64,000 nt of DNA from an uncultured Pelagibacteraceae bacterium (GTDB taxonomy: Bacteria > Pseudomonadota > Alphaproteobacteria > Pelagibacterales > Pelagibacteraceae). This document shows positions 38,138-48,560 of the stretch, piece after piece. Where the stretch lies: NCBI GenBank assembly GCA_902580335.1, contig CACHKE010000003.1, forward strand, positions 1 through 64,000, written 5' to 3'. A program made the translations under genes and the position numbers. Under the pieces are notes generated by a model, which was given only the letters and a program-made list of their open reading frames with translations, was not told the DNA's origin and ran no database searches. Within the stretch, counting starts at the first letter, position 1, and the number at the start of each line of letters is the position of its first letter.

Positions 38138-39460
38138 TCATTTAAGTTTAGCTCCAAGTGAGTTTATTTTATTTAAAAAGGATGGAAATGAAGTATTAAT
38201 CGAGTCCCTGTTGTAAATTTGCCATTCTCCACCCAAAGTTAAAGCCGCTATCACACTAGTCATAAAAACTCTATGGTCTTTAAGAAAATTTTTGATAATT
38301 ATTTTCTTTTTGATTTCTAAATTAGGATTTCCATAAATCTTTATAGTTTTATTGGTTAAAATATTTTTAATTCCCATTTTATTTAGTATTTTTGAACCCC
38401 ATCTCAACCTTGGACTTTCTTTTTCATTTAGCTCAGATAAATCTTTAAAGTAAGAAACTCCTTTAGCTTTAGCTGCAACTAAAAAAATTAATAAAAATTC
38501 ATCTATTGCAGAGGTATTAAGTTTAGAGGGACAATTTATAGACTTAATTTTTTTTGCACTTTTGACAATTAGATCTGCTATCTTTTCTCCTTTGTATTCC
38601 CTTAAATTTATTTTTTTGATTTTAATTCCCATCAACTTAAGTACATATAAAATACCTATTCTTGAGGGATTTATGTTAACATTTTTAATTTTTAATTGAG
38701 AATTATTTGATAAAATAGTAAGCACTATAAAAAAAGCACATGAACTTATATCAGATGGTATTTTGTAATTCAAAGCAGGTATTTTTTTTTTACCCTTAAC
38801 TTTAATGAGGTCGTAATCTTTTTTTTTTTTAATCTTAATAGGTAATTTTAAATTTTTAAAAAGAAGCTCACTGTGATTTCTAGATTTTTTTGCTTTGATT
38901 ATCGTTTCTCCTTCTGTATTTAAAGCTGCTAGCATTACTGAAGTTTTGCATTGAGCGGATCCTTTTTTTTCGTTATAAACTATTGGATTAGCATTTTTAG
39001 TTCCTTTAATTATAATTGGAAGTTTTCCATAATTACTTTTGAAATCAGCTCCGAATTTCTTTAAAGGTTCAATAACTCTTTGAAAATCTCTTTTTGATAA
39101 ACTTTTATCACCTTTAAGTTTAATAGAACTATTTGAGTGAACTAAGAGTCCTAAAATTAATCTTCCTAAGGTACCCGAATTTCCAGCATCTAATAATAAA
39201 TTTTTTTTATACTTAAATCCATTTAGTCCACGTCCCTTGATTTCACAAAAATTTTTTTTTAATTTTATCTTTACACCTAATTTTTTTAAGCAATTTAATG
39301 TATTAATAACATCCTCTGACAATAATAAATTTTGTGATTTTGATTTAGCATATGATTGTGATGCTAATAAAGCCCACCGAATAGAAAGGCTTTTATCTCC
39401 ATCTATAGATAAAGTCTTATTATATCTAGAAATTTTATTATTAATTCTTAAAAAAGACAT
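38138..39460 (-). CDS. aroA: 3-phosphoshikimate 1-carboxyvinyltransferase
   Basis: DGDKSLSIRWALLAS, DAGNSGTLGRLILGLL, SAQCKTSVMLAAL, KDHRVFMTSVIAALTLGG. Confidence 0.93.
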   Translation of the reverse strand: MSFLRINNKISRYNKTLSIDGDKSLSIRWALLASQSYAKSKSQNLLLSEDVINTLNCLKKLGVKIKLKKNFCEIKGRGLNGFKYKKNLLLDAGNSGTLGRLILGLLVHSNSSIKLKGDKSLSKRDFQRVIEPLKKFGADFKSNYGKLPIIIKGTKNANPIVYNEKKGSAQCKTSVMLAALNTEGETIIKAKKSRNHSELLFKNLKLPIKIKKKKDYDLIKVKGKKKIPALNYKIPSDISSCAFFIVLTILSNNSQLKIKNVNINPSRIGILYVLKLMGIKIKKINLREYKGEKIADLIVKSAKKIKSINCPSKLNTSAIDEFLLIFLVAAKAKGVSYFKDLSELNEKESPRLRWGSKILNKMGIKNILTNKTIKIYGNPNLEIKKKIIIKNFLKDHRVFMTSVIAALTLGGEWQIYNRDSINTSFPSFLNKINSLGAKLK

Positions 39461-39470
39461 TCAAAATATT

Positions 39471-40247
39471 CTAGTTAATCTTAAAAGAGTCTCCAAAATA
39501 TGCATTTTGAGCATCGATGTTTTTTATTAAGTTATTAGGAGTGTCTTTTGCAATTACTTTTCCATTTGATAATACAATTGCTAAATCAACACATGATAAT
39601 AAGTCTCTTGCTTGATGATCACATAGAATAATGGAAATGTTATTTTGAGTTTGTAAATCAACGATTATTTGTTGTAGGTTTTTAATTGTCATAATATCTA
39701 ATGCCGCAAAAGGTTCATCTAATAATAAAATTTTGGGATCACTCAATAAAGCTAAAGAGATAACTAAGCGTTTTTTTTGCCCTCCAGATAAAAATTCAGC
39801 TTTTATATTTTGTAAAGACTCTAACTCAAATTTTGATACTAATAAATTTATTCTTTCGTCTCGCAATTTTTTATCTTGAATTACCATTTCACTAATTGCT
39901 TTAAGGTTTTCTCTTAATGTTAGGTCGTGAAAATAACCACCATGTTGAGGAACATAGCTAATTTTATATTTTTTTGTTCTGTGGAATATTGGATCTTCGG
40001 TTACATTGTCGTTTCCAATGATTATTGATCCATAATTTGGTTTCAACAATCCTATAATTATATTGAAAATTGTTGATTTACCAACTCCATTGGGACCTAG
40101 CAACCCAAGAATTTCACCCTGATTTAAATTGAGATTTAAATTTTCTAATATCTTGCGTTTACCAAAATACAAAGAAATTTTGTCAAGTTTTAGTAGTTCT
40201 TTCTTTTTTTTAAAATTAGTAATCCGAAATTTTTTAATTATAGCCAT
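39471..40247 (-). CDS. lptB: LPS export ABC transporter ATP-binding protein
   Basis: Walker A LLGPNGVGKSTIF, signature FLSGGQKKRLVISLALL, LLLDEPFAALD; next to lptC-like. Confidence 0.88.
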   Translation of the reverse strand: MAIIKKFRITNFKKKKELLKLDKISLYFGKRKILENLNLNLNQGEILGLLGPNGVGKSTIFNIIIGLLKPNYGSIIIGNDNVTEDPIFHRTKKYKISYVPQHGGYFHDLTLRENLKAISEMVIQDKKLRDERINLLVSKFELESLQNIKAEFLSGGQKKRLVISLALLSDPKILLLDEPFAALDIMTIKNLQQIIVDLQTQNNISIILCDHQARDLLSCVDLAIVLSNGKVIAKDTPNNLIKNIDAQNAYFGDSFKIN

Positions 40248-40249
40248 AA

Positions 40250-40852
40250 TTAATATTTTCCATTGATCTGAACTTTATCTTTAGTATTTATCATAGAAAT
40301 TTTTAGCTCATTACTTAATAAATTCAATTCAGCTTTATCAGCATAAATTTTAGTATCTTCATTGATATAATAAACATTTTCTAAAATTTCTATAAAATTA
40401 TTTGAAAAATTAAGATTAACTATATTTGCGTCAATTGTTTGTTCTTCATACTCGATATGAACTTTTTGTTTAAAAACAGTGTTATGATTAATCTTGTTGT
40501 AATCAGCAGTCTTTGAGTAAATGAAAATAGTCGTATTATCTTGTTTAATTATTTTTGCATTAACCTCATTAAGTTTTACTTCATTTTCTTTATCTTTTTG
40601 AATCTTTGCAGACTTGGCTGTTACTACATATGTATTACCCAATAAATCTTTTGAGACATATCTTAAGTTTTGAATAACATTAGACATCATTTCATTTGAA
40701 TCTTCAACCTGACTATTATTTTCAATTTTAATTGTGGAAATTTTTTCTTGTGTATTTTTCTTTTTTTCAGAAAAATATATTTGGTAAAAGGTTATACAAA
40801 TCAAAAATAATAAAAGTAGTAATATAACTTGATAGATTCTTTTATTTACCAT
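40250..40852 (-). CDS. lptC: LptC-like LPS export protein
   Basis: N-terminal TM plus OstA/LptC-like beta-rich domain; adjacent to lptB and kdsD. Confidence 0.7.
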   Translation of the reverse strand: MVNKRIYQVILLLLLFLICITFYQIYFSEKKKNTQEKISTIKIENNSQVEDSNEMMSNVIQNLRYVSKDLLGNTYVVTAKSAKIQKDKENEVKLNEVNAKIIKQDNTTIFIYSKTADYNKINHNTVFKQKVHIEYEEQTIDANIVNLNFSNNFIEILENVYYINEDTKIYADKAELNLLSNELKISMINTKDKVQINGKY

Positions 40853-40857
40853 CTAGA

Positions 40858-41841
40858 TCAATAAATTTTTTTATTCAAAATATTATGGACATGAATAATA
40901 CCGATAGTGGTCGATTTTTTCTTTTTATCGTAAACACATAAACTTGTAATTTTATTTTCATTCATAATTAAAAGGGCCTTTGTAGCCAGGGTGTTTTTTT
41001 CAACTTTTATTGGATTTTTCGTCATAACGTTTTTGACTTTGAGGACTTTGAAAGGCAAGTTTTTTGAACTAAATCTTCTTATTTGACCATCTGTAATTAT
41101 TCCAGTTGTATACCTCTTTTTATTTCTTGCAATTAGGGTACCAAGTTTTTTTCTTGTCATAATTTTTAATGCTTTAGACATTGGTGTATTTTCATCTATA
41201 AAAGGTATTTTATCTTTTGTTAACATCAAATCATCAACTGTTTTTAATTTTTCCCCAAGACTTCCTGATGGATGAAATTTTTTGAAATCAAAACTGTTAA
41301 TTTTATTCTTTCTTAAGGCCGATATTGCCAGGGCATCTCCGATACTTAATTGATTGATTGTACTCGATGTTGGTATCATGTTAAGTCCAGCCTCTTTTAC
41401 TTCAGGAGTAATTAACCTTATATCGCTATTTTTAGAAAGTTCAGAGTTCCTTTTTGAGGTGATACCAATTAACAAAATTTTATTTCTATTTGCATAATTG
41501 ATTATATTTTTTAGCTCAATTGAATTTCCAGAGTAACTTATTAAAACCAAAACATCTTTTCTTGAAATGCTGCCCATGTCACCATGTGAACAATCATTAG
41601 CAGATAATGAAAAGGACGGAGTTCCAATAGATGACAAAGTTGCTGATATTTTATTTGCTATAATTCCACTTTTTCCGACACCACACAAAATTACTTTTGA
41701 TTGGCAATTTACGATTGCGTCTACTGCTTTATTAAAATTTTTGTTTATTGATTTCTTTAATTTTTTAAGTGCATTAATCTCTAAATCTATTACTTCTTTT
41801 GCAATATTTTTATAATTTACTTTTTTCACTAATGAGCCCAA
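40858..41841 (-). CDS. kdsD: Arabinose-5-phosphate isomerase (KpsF/GutQ family)
   Basis: SIS domain (CGVGKSGIIANKISATLSSIGTPSFSLSANDCSHGDMG) plus two CBS domains. Confidence 0.92.
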   Translation of the reverse strand: MGSLVKKVNYKNIAKEVIDLEINALKKLKKSINKNFNKAVDAIVNCQSKVILCGVGKSGIIANKISATLSSIGTPSFSLSANDCSHGDMGSISRKDVLVLISYSGNSIELKNIINYANRNKILLIGITSKRNSELSKNSDIRLITPEVKEAGLNMIPTSSTINQLSIGDALAISALRKNKINSFDFKKFHPSGSLGEKLKTVDDLMLTKDKIPFIDENTPMSKALKIMTRKKLGTLIARNKKRYTTGIITDGQIRRFSSKNLPFKVLKVKNVMTKNPIKVEKNTLATKALLIMNENKITSLCVYDKKKKSTTIGIIHVHNILNKKIY

Positions 41842-42434
41842 ATATCATCTTTAAAAAGTGCAAGATCTAACTTAACTCTTGTTTTTAAAAATTTTAAACA
41901 TTCTTTATATAAATCAATTCTTTTTTCTCTTATTAGCATTTTATTTAATTCATCATGAATTTTATGTAAATATATAACGTCATTTGCACAATATTTTAAT
42001 TGAGCAGGAGATAGATCACCTCCAAAATCAGAACTTTGGAATTGTTTACTTATATCGATGTTAATAAATTCTTTAATTAGAGTTTTTAAAGAGTGATTAT
42101 CTGAATATGATCTAGACAACTTTGATGCAATTTTTGTATCCAAAATATTATTAGTTTCAGTTTTCAGATAATATTTTATAAATGCTAAATCCGCTCTTCC
42201 ATAATGAAAAATTTTTGCAATTTTTTCGTCATTTAAAATTTTTACTAAATTTGGGGCTTTATAATTATCTCTGTCTAATTGAACAATATGTGCATCAGAT
42301 TTTCCAGATGAGACTTGTATTAGACATAATGGGTCTCTTCTAATATTCAAACCCATAAACTCACCATCCACAGCAATTAAATTGCCTAAATCTAAATCAT
42401 CTGGTAAATCATTTTTGTGGAGTTTAATATCCAT
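41829..42434 (-). CDS. Ribonuclease D-like 3'-5' exonuclease
   Basis: AVDGEFMGLNIRRDPLCLIQVSSG, IFHYGRADLAFI, LSPAQLKYCANDVIYLHKI. Confidence 0.88.
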   Translation of the reverse strand: MDIKLHKNDLPDDLDLGNLIAVDGEFMGLNIRRDPLCLIQVSSGKSDAHIVQLDRDNYKAPNLVKILNDEKIAKIFHYGRADLAFIKYYLKTETNNILDTKIASKLSRSYSDNHSLKTLIKEFINIDISKQFQSSDFGGDLSPAQLKYCANDVIYLHKIHDELNKMLIREKRIDLYKECLKFLKTRVKLDLALFKDDIWAH

Positions 42435-42457
42435 ATTTATTTAATAAATATTTATAT

Positions 42458-43438
42458 ATGAAAGCAAAAAATTGTCTAATTTTTGGTGGAAGCGGTCAAA
42501 TCGGAAGCTTCTTAATAAGAAAACTCACAAAAAATAACATCAGGGTCACTGTTGTTACAAGAAACATCCATCAAAAAGGTTTAAAAATAAAAACACAAGG
42601 AAATGCTGGTTACATAGAAATTAAAGAGACAAATATTTATGAAGAAAAAAAAATTGAAAAATTATTTAGTACAGCTGATTATTGTATAAATTTAGTCGGA
42701 ATATTATATGAAAAAAAAAGAGGCAATACGTTTAAAAATATTCACACAGTCTTCCCAACACTTTTATCAAAACTTTGTAAAAAGTATAATTTAAAACATT
42801 TTATACATTTATCTGCACTTGGGATTAATGAAGCTAAAGACTCTAATTACGCAATTTCAAAATTGGAGGGCGAAAAAAACATTTTAAATAATTTTTCTAA
42901 AACTACTATTTTAAGACCATCTGTAGTTTTTTCTAATTCTGATAATTTTAGCACTTTATTTATGACTTTATTGAGCAGGCTACCAATTTTTCCACTATAT
43001 TATTCTGGAAAAACTAAGTTTATGCCTATTCACTGTTCAGATCTAACAGATGTAATTTACCACGTTTTATCAAAAGAAACTCATTCTCAAATTATTGAGT
43101 GTGTAGGCCCAGAAATTCTTTCTTTTAAAGAAATTTTAGAAATACTTTTAGATTTAATTGAGAAGAAAAGATTATTAGTACCAATTCCATTATCTTTTGC
43201 AAAATTAACAGCTAAATTTTTTCAACTATTACCAAAACCTTTATTAACAGAAGATCAATTAAGATTACTTAAATATGACAATATAAATTCTGGAAAATAT
43301 AAAACCAATTCAGAAATTGGCATCAAAAGTAAACTTTTCTTTAAGGAAGAGGTTAAAAAATACTCTTTTATGTGGAAAGAAGGCGGGCAGTATTCCCTAG
43401 AGAAATATAATTATAGAAAACCAGATGTAGAAAAATAA
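42458..43438 (+). CDS. NAD(P)-dependent epimerase, complex I NDUFA9-like
   Basis: CLIFGGSGQIGSFLIRKL, FIHLSALGINEAKDSNYAISKLEGE. Confidence 0.85.
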   Translation: MKAKNCLIFGGSGQIGSFLIRKLTKNNIRVTVVTRNIHQKGLKIKTQGNAGYIEIKETNIYEEKKIEKLFSTADYCINLVGILYEKKRGNTFKNIHTVFPTLLSKLCKKYNLKHFIHLSALGINEAKDSNYAISKLEGEKNILNNFSKTTILRPSVVFSNSDNFSTLFMTLLSRLPIFPLYYSGKTKFMPIHCSDLTDVIYHVLSKETHSQIIECVGPEILSFKEILEILLDLIEKKRLLVPIPLSFAKLTAKFFQLLPKPLLTEDQLRLLKYDNINSGKYKTNSEIGIKSKLFFKEEVKKYSFMWKEGGQYSLEKYNYRKPDVEK

Positions 43439-43444
43439 ACTTTA

Positions 43445-43942
43445 CTAACCTGATTTTATTTTCTTTTCAATGTAATCTTGAATTTCTTCCTTTTCATTAT
43501 TACTGTCATCTTTTTTACCTTTTGGCTGGTAAGCATATAACAAATGAAGTTTACAATAAGAAAAATCTTTTAAAGATGATCGACCACAAAAATAAAAAGA
43601 TTTTTCGTTAGGATGGCCAATTGGCCATTTACAAGAATTCTCGTCTAACTCTTCAAGTTGTTTTGGATTCTCTGGCTCAAAATCTTTTTCAATTATCAGC
43701 GATTTAAATCTACTTCTTCTCCCTCTCTTGACTTTGGTCTTATTTTCCTCGTGGAAATTCTTTAAATTTTGATTTGTTGATGTCGACCTTGTTTTTATTT
43801 TGGCAGAAAGGTTAAGTCTGTGAGCTTTACCAATCACTGCATTTCTACTAATTCCACCTATTATTTCAGCAATTTGACTTGCTGTATTTCCTTTACCCCA
43901 AAGTTCTCTCAATTTTGCTACTTTTTCATCATTCCAACTCAT
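43445..43942 (-). CDS. gcrA: GcrA cell-cycle regulator
   Basis: MSWNDEKVAKLRELWGKGNTASQIAEIIGGISRNAVIGKAHRLNLS and C-terminal CKWPIGHP..FYFCGRSSLKDFSYCKLHLLYAY. Confidence 0.92.
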   Translation of the reverse strand: MSWNDEKVAKLRELWGKGNTASQIAEIIGGISRNAVIGKAHRLNLSAKIKTRSTSTNQNLKNFHEENKTKVKRGRRSRFKSLIIEKDFEPENPKQLEELDENSCKWPIGHPNEKSFYFCGRSSLKDFSYCKLHLLYAYQPKGKKDDSNNEKEEIQDYIEKKIKSG

Positions 43943-44109
43943 AAATTCAATATAATGTATGATTAATATTGTTAAACACAATATAAAGTAAATAATGAAA
44001 TTAAAACAAGTTGTTATTTTAAGTTATTAACAAGAATAATTTAATCAAAATTTTTTCAATCCAGACTTGTATAAATTTATTCATGAACTAAAGAAGTATA
44101 TAAAATTTT

Positions 44110-45279
44110 ATGAGTTATTTGGCAAAAAATTATAATAGAAAAAAAATCTCCTTTAAGTATGGAAAGGGAAGTTATCTATATTCTTCTAACAATAAAAAAT
44201 ATTTAGACTTTGTTCAGGGCATAGCTGTTAATTCTTTAGGTCATGCGCATCCAAAATTGGTGCAAACAATTAATAAACAGTCTAAAAAACTCTGGCATGT
44301 CTCTAACGCTTTCCAAATTCCAGAGGGTGAAAAATTAGCTAAAAAATTATGTAAAAAAACATTTGCAGATTATGTAATGTTTCAAAATAGTGGTGCAGAA
44401 GCAACAGAGGCTGCCATCAAAGTAGCTAGAAAATATTTTTATTCTATTGGTAAACCTCATAAAAATAGAATTTTATGCGTTAAAAACTCTTTTCATGGTA
44501 GAACATTAGCTGCAATATATGCAAGCGGATCAAGAAAAATGACTGAGGGTTTTGGGCCCAAAGTTACAGGTTTTGATCATTTCGTTTTTGGAGATCACAA
44601 ATCTCTCAAAAACAAAATTACCAAAAATACTGCAGCAATAATGGTTGAAACTATAATGGGTGAAGGTGGAATAAAAGTGATACCAGACTGGTGTCTAAAA
44701 GAATTAAGAAAATTATGCAATAAAAAAAAGATATTACTTATTTTAGATGAAGTACAATGCGGGATTTCAAGAACTGGAAATTTTTTTGCCTTTGAAAATT
44801 CAAAAATCAAACCTGATATAGTCCCGATAGCAAAGGGAATTGGTGGAGGTTTTCCAATTGGTGCAGTTTTAATGACAAAAAAAGCTGCAAAGGGAATAAA
44901 TTCTTTTGGAAGTCATGGCAGTACTTTTGGCGGAAATCCGTTAGCTATGGCTGTTGGAAATACTGTTATGGATATAGTTTCAAGCAAAAAATTTCTTAAA
45001 AAAGTAAAAGATCTCTCTAAACATTTTTTAAAAAATTTAAATATAATTAAGAATGAATATCCAGATATTATTAAAAGTATAAGAGGAAAAGGTTTTTTAA
45101 TTGGAATACAACTTTATAAGGACCAGTCACTATTTATTAAAAAACTTATTGATAATCAATTGTTAACTATCCGAGCATCAGAAAATGTTATTCGTTTGTT
45201 ACCACCTCTTAACGTGAAAAAAAACGAATTAGATCAATCTTTAAAGATTATCAAAAAAGTCTGCGAAGAACTAAAATAA
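44110..45279 (+). CDS. argD: Acetylornithine aminotransferase
   Basis: GIAVNSLGHAHPKLV, NSGAEATEAAIKVARKY, LILDEVQCGISRTG; adjacent to argF. Confidence 0.93.
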   Translation: MSYLAKNYNRKKISFKYGKGSYLYSSNNKKYLDFVQGIAVNSLGHAHPKLVQTINKQSKKLWHVSNAFQIPEGEKLAKKLCKKTFADYVMFQNSGAEATEAAIKVARKYFYSIGKPHKNRILCVKNSFHGRTLAAIYASGSRKMTEGFGPKVTGFDHFVFGDHKSLKNKITKNTAAIMVETIMGEGGIKVIPDWCLKELRKLCNKKKILLILDEVQCGISRTGNFFAFENSKIKPDIVPIAKGIGGGFPIGAVLMTKKAAKGINSFGSHGSTFGGNPLAMAVGNTVMDIVSSKKFLKKVKDLSKHFLKNLNIIKNEYPDIIKSIRGKGFLIGIQLYKDQSLFIKKLIDNQLLTIRASENVIRLLPPLNVKKNELDQSLKIIKKVCEELK

Positions 45280-45285
45280 AACCAC

Positions 45286-46215
45286 ATGAAACACTTCATT
45301 AACTTAAAAGATATACCCATAAAAGATTTAAGAAAAATTCTCTCTGATGCTAAAAGAAGAAAAAATTTAAGAAAAAATCTCAATGATCTTGAAGTTGACA
45401 AAGGAGCGCCACTAAAAGGAAAACTTTTAATTCAAATGTTTGAAAAAACAAGTTTGAGAACAAGGTTAAGTTTCTATTTAGCAATCAAACAACTTGGTGG
45501 AAGTGCTTTGACACTAAGACCAGATGAACTCCATTTATCAAAGGGTGGAGAAAGCATTCAAGACACTGCAAAAATTTTATCAAATTTTGGAAATGCTTTT
45601 ATGCTCAGAACTGATAGTGATGAGAAATTAGAGGAATTCAAAAAATATTTGTCTGTGCCAATTATTAATGGTCTAAGCCCTAATTCACATCCTACACAAA
45701 TTTTATCAGATATTTTTACTGTTGAGGAGATTAAAAAGAAACCAATATCAAGCCTGAACATTACTTGGATTGGTGACTCTAATAATGTTTTGAACTCTTT
45801 GATTGCTGCTTCAATAAAATTTTCTTTTAAACTAAATATTGGATGTCCAACTAATTACAAACCAAATAAAAAAATAATGAAATATATAAAAAGTAATAAT
45901 AATAAGATATGTATATTTCATGATCCAAAAAAAGCAGTTAATGGGGCTGATGTTATATTTTCTGATAAAGTAATTTCTATGAATGATAAAGTGAATAAGT
46001 TAAAAAAACTAAATCAATTCAAAAAATTTAAGATAAATAAAAAATTAATGAGTTTTGCTAAGAGAGATTGCATTTTTCTTCATTGCCTTCCAAGAGGTAA
46101 AGAGATAGAGGAGAATGTTTTTTTAAGCAAACAATCTAAAGTATGGCAACAAGCACTTAACAGAGTACATGTTCAAAAATCTATATTACTTTATTGTTTT
46201 GGAAAATTAAGGTAG
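45286..46215 (+). CDS. argF: Ornithine carbamoyltransferase
   Basis: MFEKTSLRTRLSF, HPTQILSDIFTV, FLHCLPRG. Confidence 0.94.
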   Translation: MKHFINLKDIPIKDLRKILSDAKRRKNLRKNLNDLEVDKGAPLKGKLLIQMFEKTSLRTRLSFYLAIKQLGGSALTLRPDELHLSKGGESIQDTAKILSNFGNAFMLRTDSDEKLEEFKKYLSVPIINGLSPNSHPTQILSDIFTVEEIKKKPISSLNITWIGDSNNVLNSLIAASIKFSFKLNIGCPTNYKPNKKIMKYIKSNNNKICIFHDPKKAVNGADVIFSDKVISMNDKVNKLKKLNQFKKFKINKKLMSFAKRDCIFLHCLPRGKEIEENVFLSKQSKVWQQALNRVHVQKSILLYCFGKLR

Positions 46216-46749
46216 CGGCAATGGATTATCTGAATTTTGATTTAGATATAAAATAACTGAGGCTCTATCTTTCTCTTTTCTTAATCCAGCAAAAGCCATT
46301 TTAGTTCCTTTAATCCATTTAGCTGGTTTGAGCAAATACCCATTGAGCTCTTCAAAAGTCCATGCTTTCCCGTACGCAGCAAGAGCTTTAGAATATTTAT
46401 AATCACCTACAGCACCCACATCTCTACCAACAACATTATATAATGCTGGGCCAATATTATTTTTTCCGCCTTTTACAATAGAATGACATGCAGCGCATTT
46501 TTTAAAAACTTTTTCTCCTGTTGCAATATCTCCCATGGCGATTAATGCAGCTATATCAACTTTGTCTTCAGTTGGTTGCGAGTTTGTTTGTGAACTTACC
46601 ACAGTAGCCTGTTCTATCTCAACTGAGTAACCAGGTGTTTTAGGCTTTTCAACATGAAAAATAACATCTGAAAGCTTTCCAATACCTATTATTAGAAGTG
46701 CCACCATTAATATTGCAGCTATTATTTTATTTAACTCGAAAGAATCCAT
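46207..46749 (-). CDS. Membrane-anchored c-type cytochrome
   Basis: N-terminal TM, CAACHS heme motif, KGTKMAFAGL. Confidence 0.92.
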   Translation of the reverse strand: MDSFELNKIIAAILMVALLIIGIGKLSDVIFHVEKPKTPGYSVEIEQATVVSSQTNSQPTEDKVDIAALIAMGDIATGEKVFKKCAACHSIVKGGKNNIGPALYNVVGRDVGAVGDYKYSKALAAYGKAWTFEELNGYLLKPAKWIKGTKMAFAGLRKEKDRASVILYLNQNSDNPLPLP

Positions 46750-46855
46750 TTATTAAAATTATTTTGAACATATAGCACTATAAATATAAAATTGCTTATA
46801 TTTTTAATGTACATTTTTGCCTCTATTTATATTGTAATGAAAAATTAAAAGAAAA

Positions 46856-47590
46856 ATGAAGACATTAGTTATAATTCCCTCTAGATTATCAGCATCGAGA
46901 TTACCCGGTAAACCTCTACTCAAAATTAATGGGTTATCTATCATTTCTCATGTTTATAAAAAAGCTCAAGAAGCAAATATTGGAGAGGTATTTGTTGCTG
47001 CAGAAGACCAAGAAATTATTCAAGATGTGAAAAAAAATGGTGGGGAAGCAATTTTGACAAGCAATGATCACAAAACAGGAACAGATAGAATCTACGAAGC
47101 TTTCGTAAAGCTAGGTAGAACAGATATAGATTTAATCATGAATCTACAAGGAGATGAACCACTAATGAATATTGAGGATATTCAAAACTTAAATAAGCAA
47201 ATGATCCAGACTAAGCATGATTTGGGAACCTTAGCAGCAAAAATTAACAATAAAAAGGTTTTTAAAAATCATGATATTGTAAAGGTAATCACAGAAGAAA
47301 GTTTAGATAATACAAAATTTCCTCGAGCAATAAATTTTATGAGAAAATTAGTTAAAGAAAATAATCAGGCTTATCATCATTTGGGAATTTATTGTTATAA
47401 TGTTGAAATATTAAAAAGATTTATTTCTTTTAAACAGTCTCAAAATGAAATTAAAAATAGATTAGAACAGCTAAGAGCATTAGATAATAATATTAATGTC
47501 AATGTAGCTCTTGCTAAATCATCACCCATTGGACTAGATACCAAGGAAGATTTTATGGCTATAAAAAAAATAATGGAATATAAGTCATAA
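46856..47590 (+). CDS. kdsB: 3-deoxy-manno-octulosonate cytidylyltransferase
   Basis: VIIPSRLSASRLPGKPLLKING, NLQGDEPLM. Confidence 0.94.
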   Translation: MKTLVIIPSRLSASRLPGKPLLKINGLSIISHVYKKAQEANIGEVFVAAEDQEIIQDVKKNGGEAILTSNDHKTGTDRIYEAFVKLGRTDIDLIMNLQGDEPLMNIEDIQNLNKQMIQTKHDLGTLAAKINNKKVFKNHDIVKVITEESLDNTKFPRAINFMRKLVKENNQAYHHLGIYCYNVEILKRFISFKQSQNEIKNRLEQLRALDNNINVNVALAKSSPIGLDTKEDFMAIKKIMEYKS

Positions 47591-48426
47591 TGAGTAAAAT
47601 TTATTTTCAAGGAACTTTTGGAGCATATTCTCACTTAGCTGCTTTATCTATAGATTCTAAAGCTGAAGTAGTGCCCTGTAAAACTTTTGATGATTGTTTT
47701 GTTCAAGCATCAAAAGATACAAATTCAAAAATTATTATTCCAGAGTCAAATAGGATTACTGGCAACATAGGAATTGAATATTTAATCTTTGAATATAGGT
47801 TAAATATTTATGCTGAATATTTTCAAAAAATAGAACATAATTTACTTAGTTTGCCTGGAACAAAAGTTTCAGAAATCAAGGATGTTTATTCCCATGCCCA
47901 AGCGCTATCACAATGTTCAAAATTTATAAAATCAAATAAACTCACCGAACATGTAAGAGCTGACACAGCTGGATCTGCAGAAATGGTTTCAAAAAGTAAA
48001 GACAAAACCAAAGCTGCAATTGCTTCATCATTAAGTGCTAAAACATACAATTTAGAAATTATAGAAAATAATATAGAAAATGAAAAAGGAAACTTAACAA
48101 GATTTCTTGTTATGGGTAAAAATATATCACAACCGGAATTCAGTGGAAAAAAATATATCACTTCTTTTTTATTTAAATTAAAAAGTAAACCCGCAGCTTT
48201 ATATCAATCTTTAGGAGGCTTTGCTATCAATGGAGTAAATCTAACAAAGTTACAAAGTTATCCCGAAAAAAATTCTTTCGACTCTTTTTTCTTTTTATGT
48301 GATTTAGACGGTCATATTGAAGAACCAAGAGTACAAAAATCACTAGAAGATTTAGGATTACATTGTCAAGATTTTCACGTCCTAGGTGTTTTTGAAGCTG
48401 ACAAACAAAGAGAAATAAATAAATAA
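47590..48426 (+). CDS. pheA: Prephenate dehydratase
   Basis: IYFQGTFGAYSHLAAL, TRFLVMG, ACT domain. Confidence 0.93.
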   Translation: MSKIYFQGTFGAYSHLAALSIDSKAEVVPCKTFDDCFVQASKDTNSKIIIPESNRITGNIGIEYLIFEYRLNIYAEYFQKIEHNLLSLPGTKVSEIKDVYSHAQALSQCSKFIKSNKLTEHVRADTAGSAEMVSKSKDKTKAAIASSLSAKTYNLEIIENNIENEKGNLTRFLVMGKNISQPEFSGKKYITSFLFKLKSKPAALYQSLGGFAINGVNLTKLQSYPEKNSFDSFFFLCDLDGHIEEPRVQKSLEDLGLHCQDFHVLGVFEADKQREINK

Positions 48427-48464
48427 CTTTTCTTGTAGATAAGAAATTATTACTGTTATAATAG

Positions 48465-48557
48465 TTTCGGAGGCTAGAGGTGGATGCTGCTTGAACCCGA
48501 CCAGATCTTAACGGAAGCAGTCGTAAAGACAGTTTTTCAGGTTCTAGTCTCCTCGAA
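48465..48557 (+). ncRNA. ffs: Bacterial SRP RNA (4.5S-like)
   Basis: Complementary ends TTTCGGAGGCTAGA / TCTAGTCTCCTCGAAA, internal ACCAGATCTTAACGGAAGCAGTC domain IV-like loop, directly upstream of dnaX; TATAAT box just upstream. Confidence 0.85.
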
Positions 48558-48560
48558 AAT

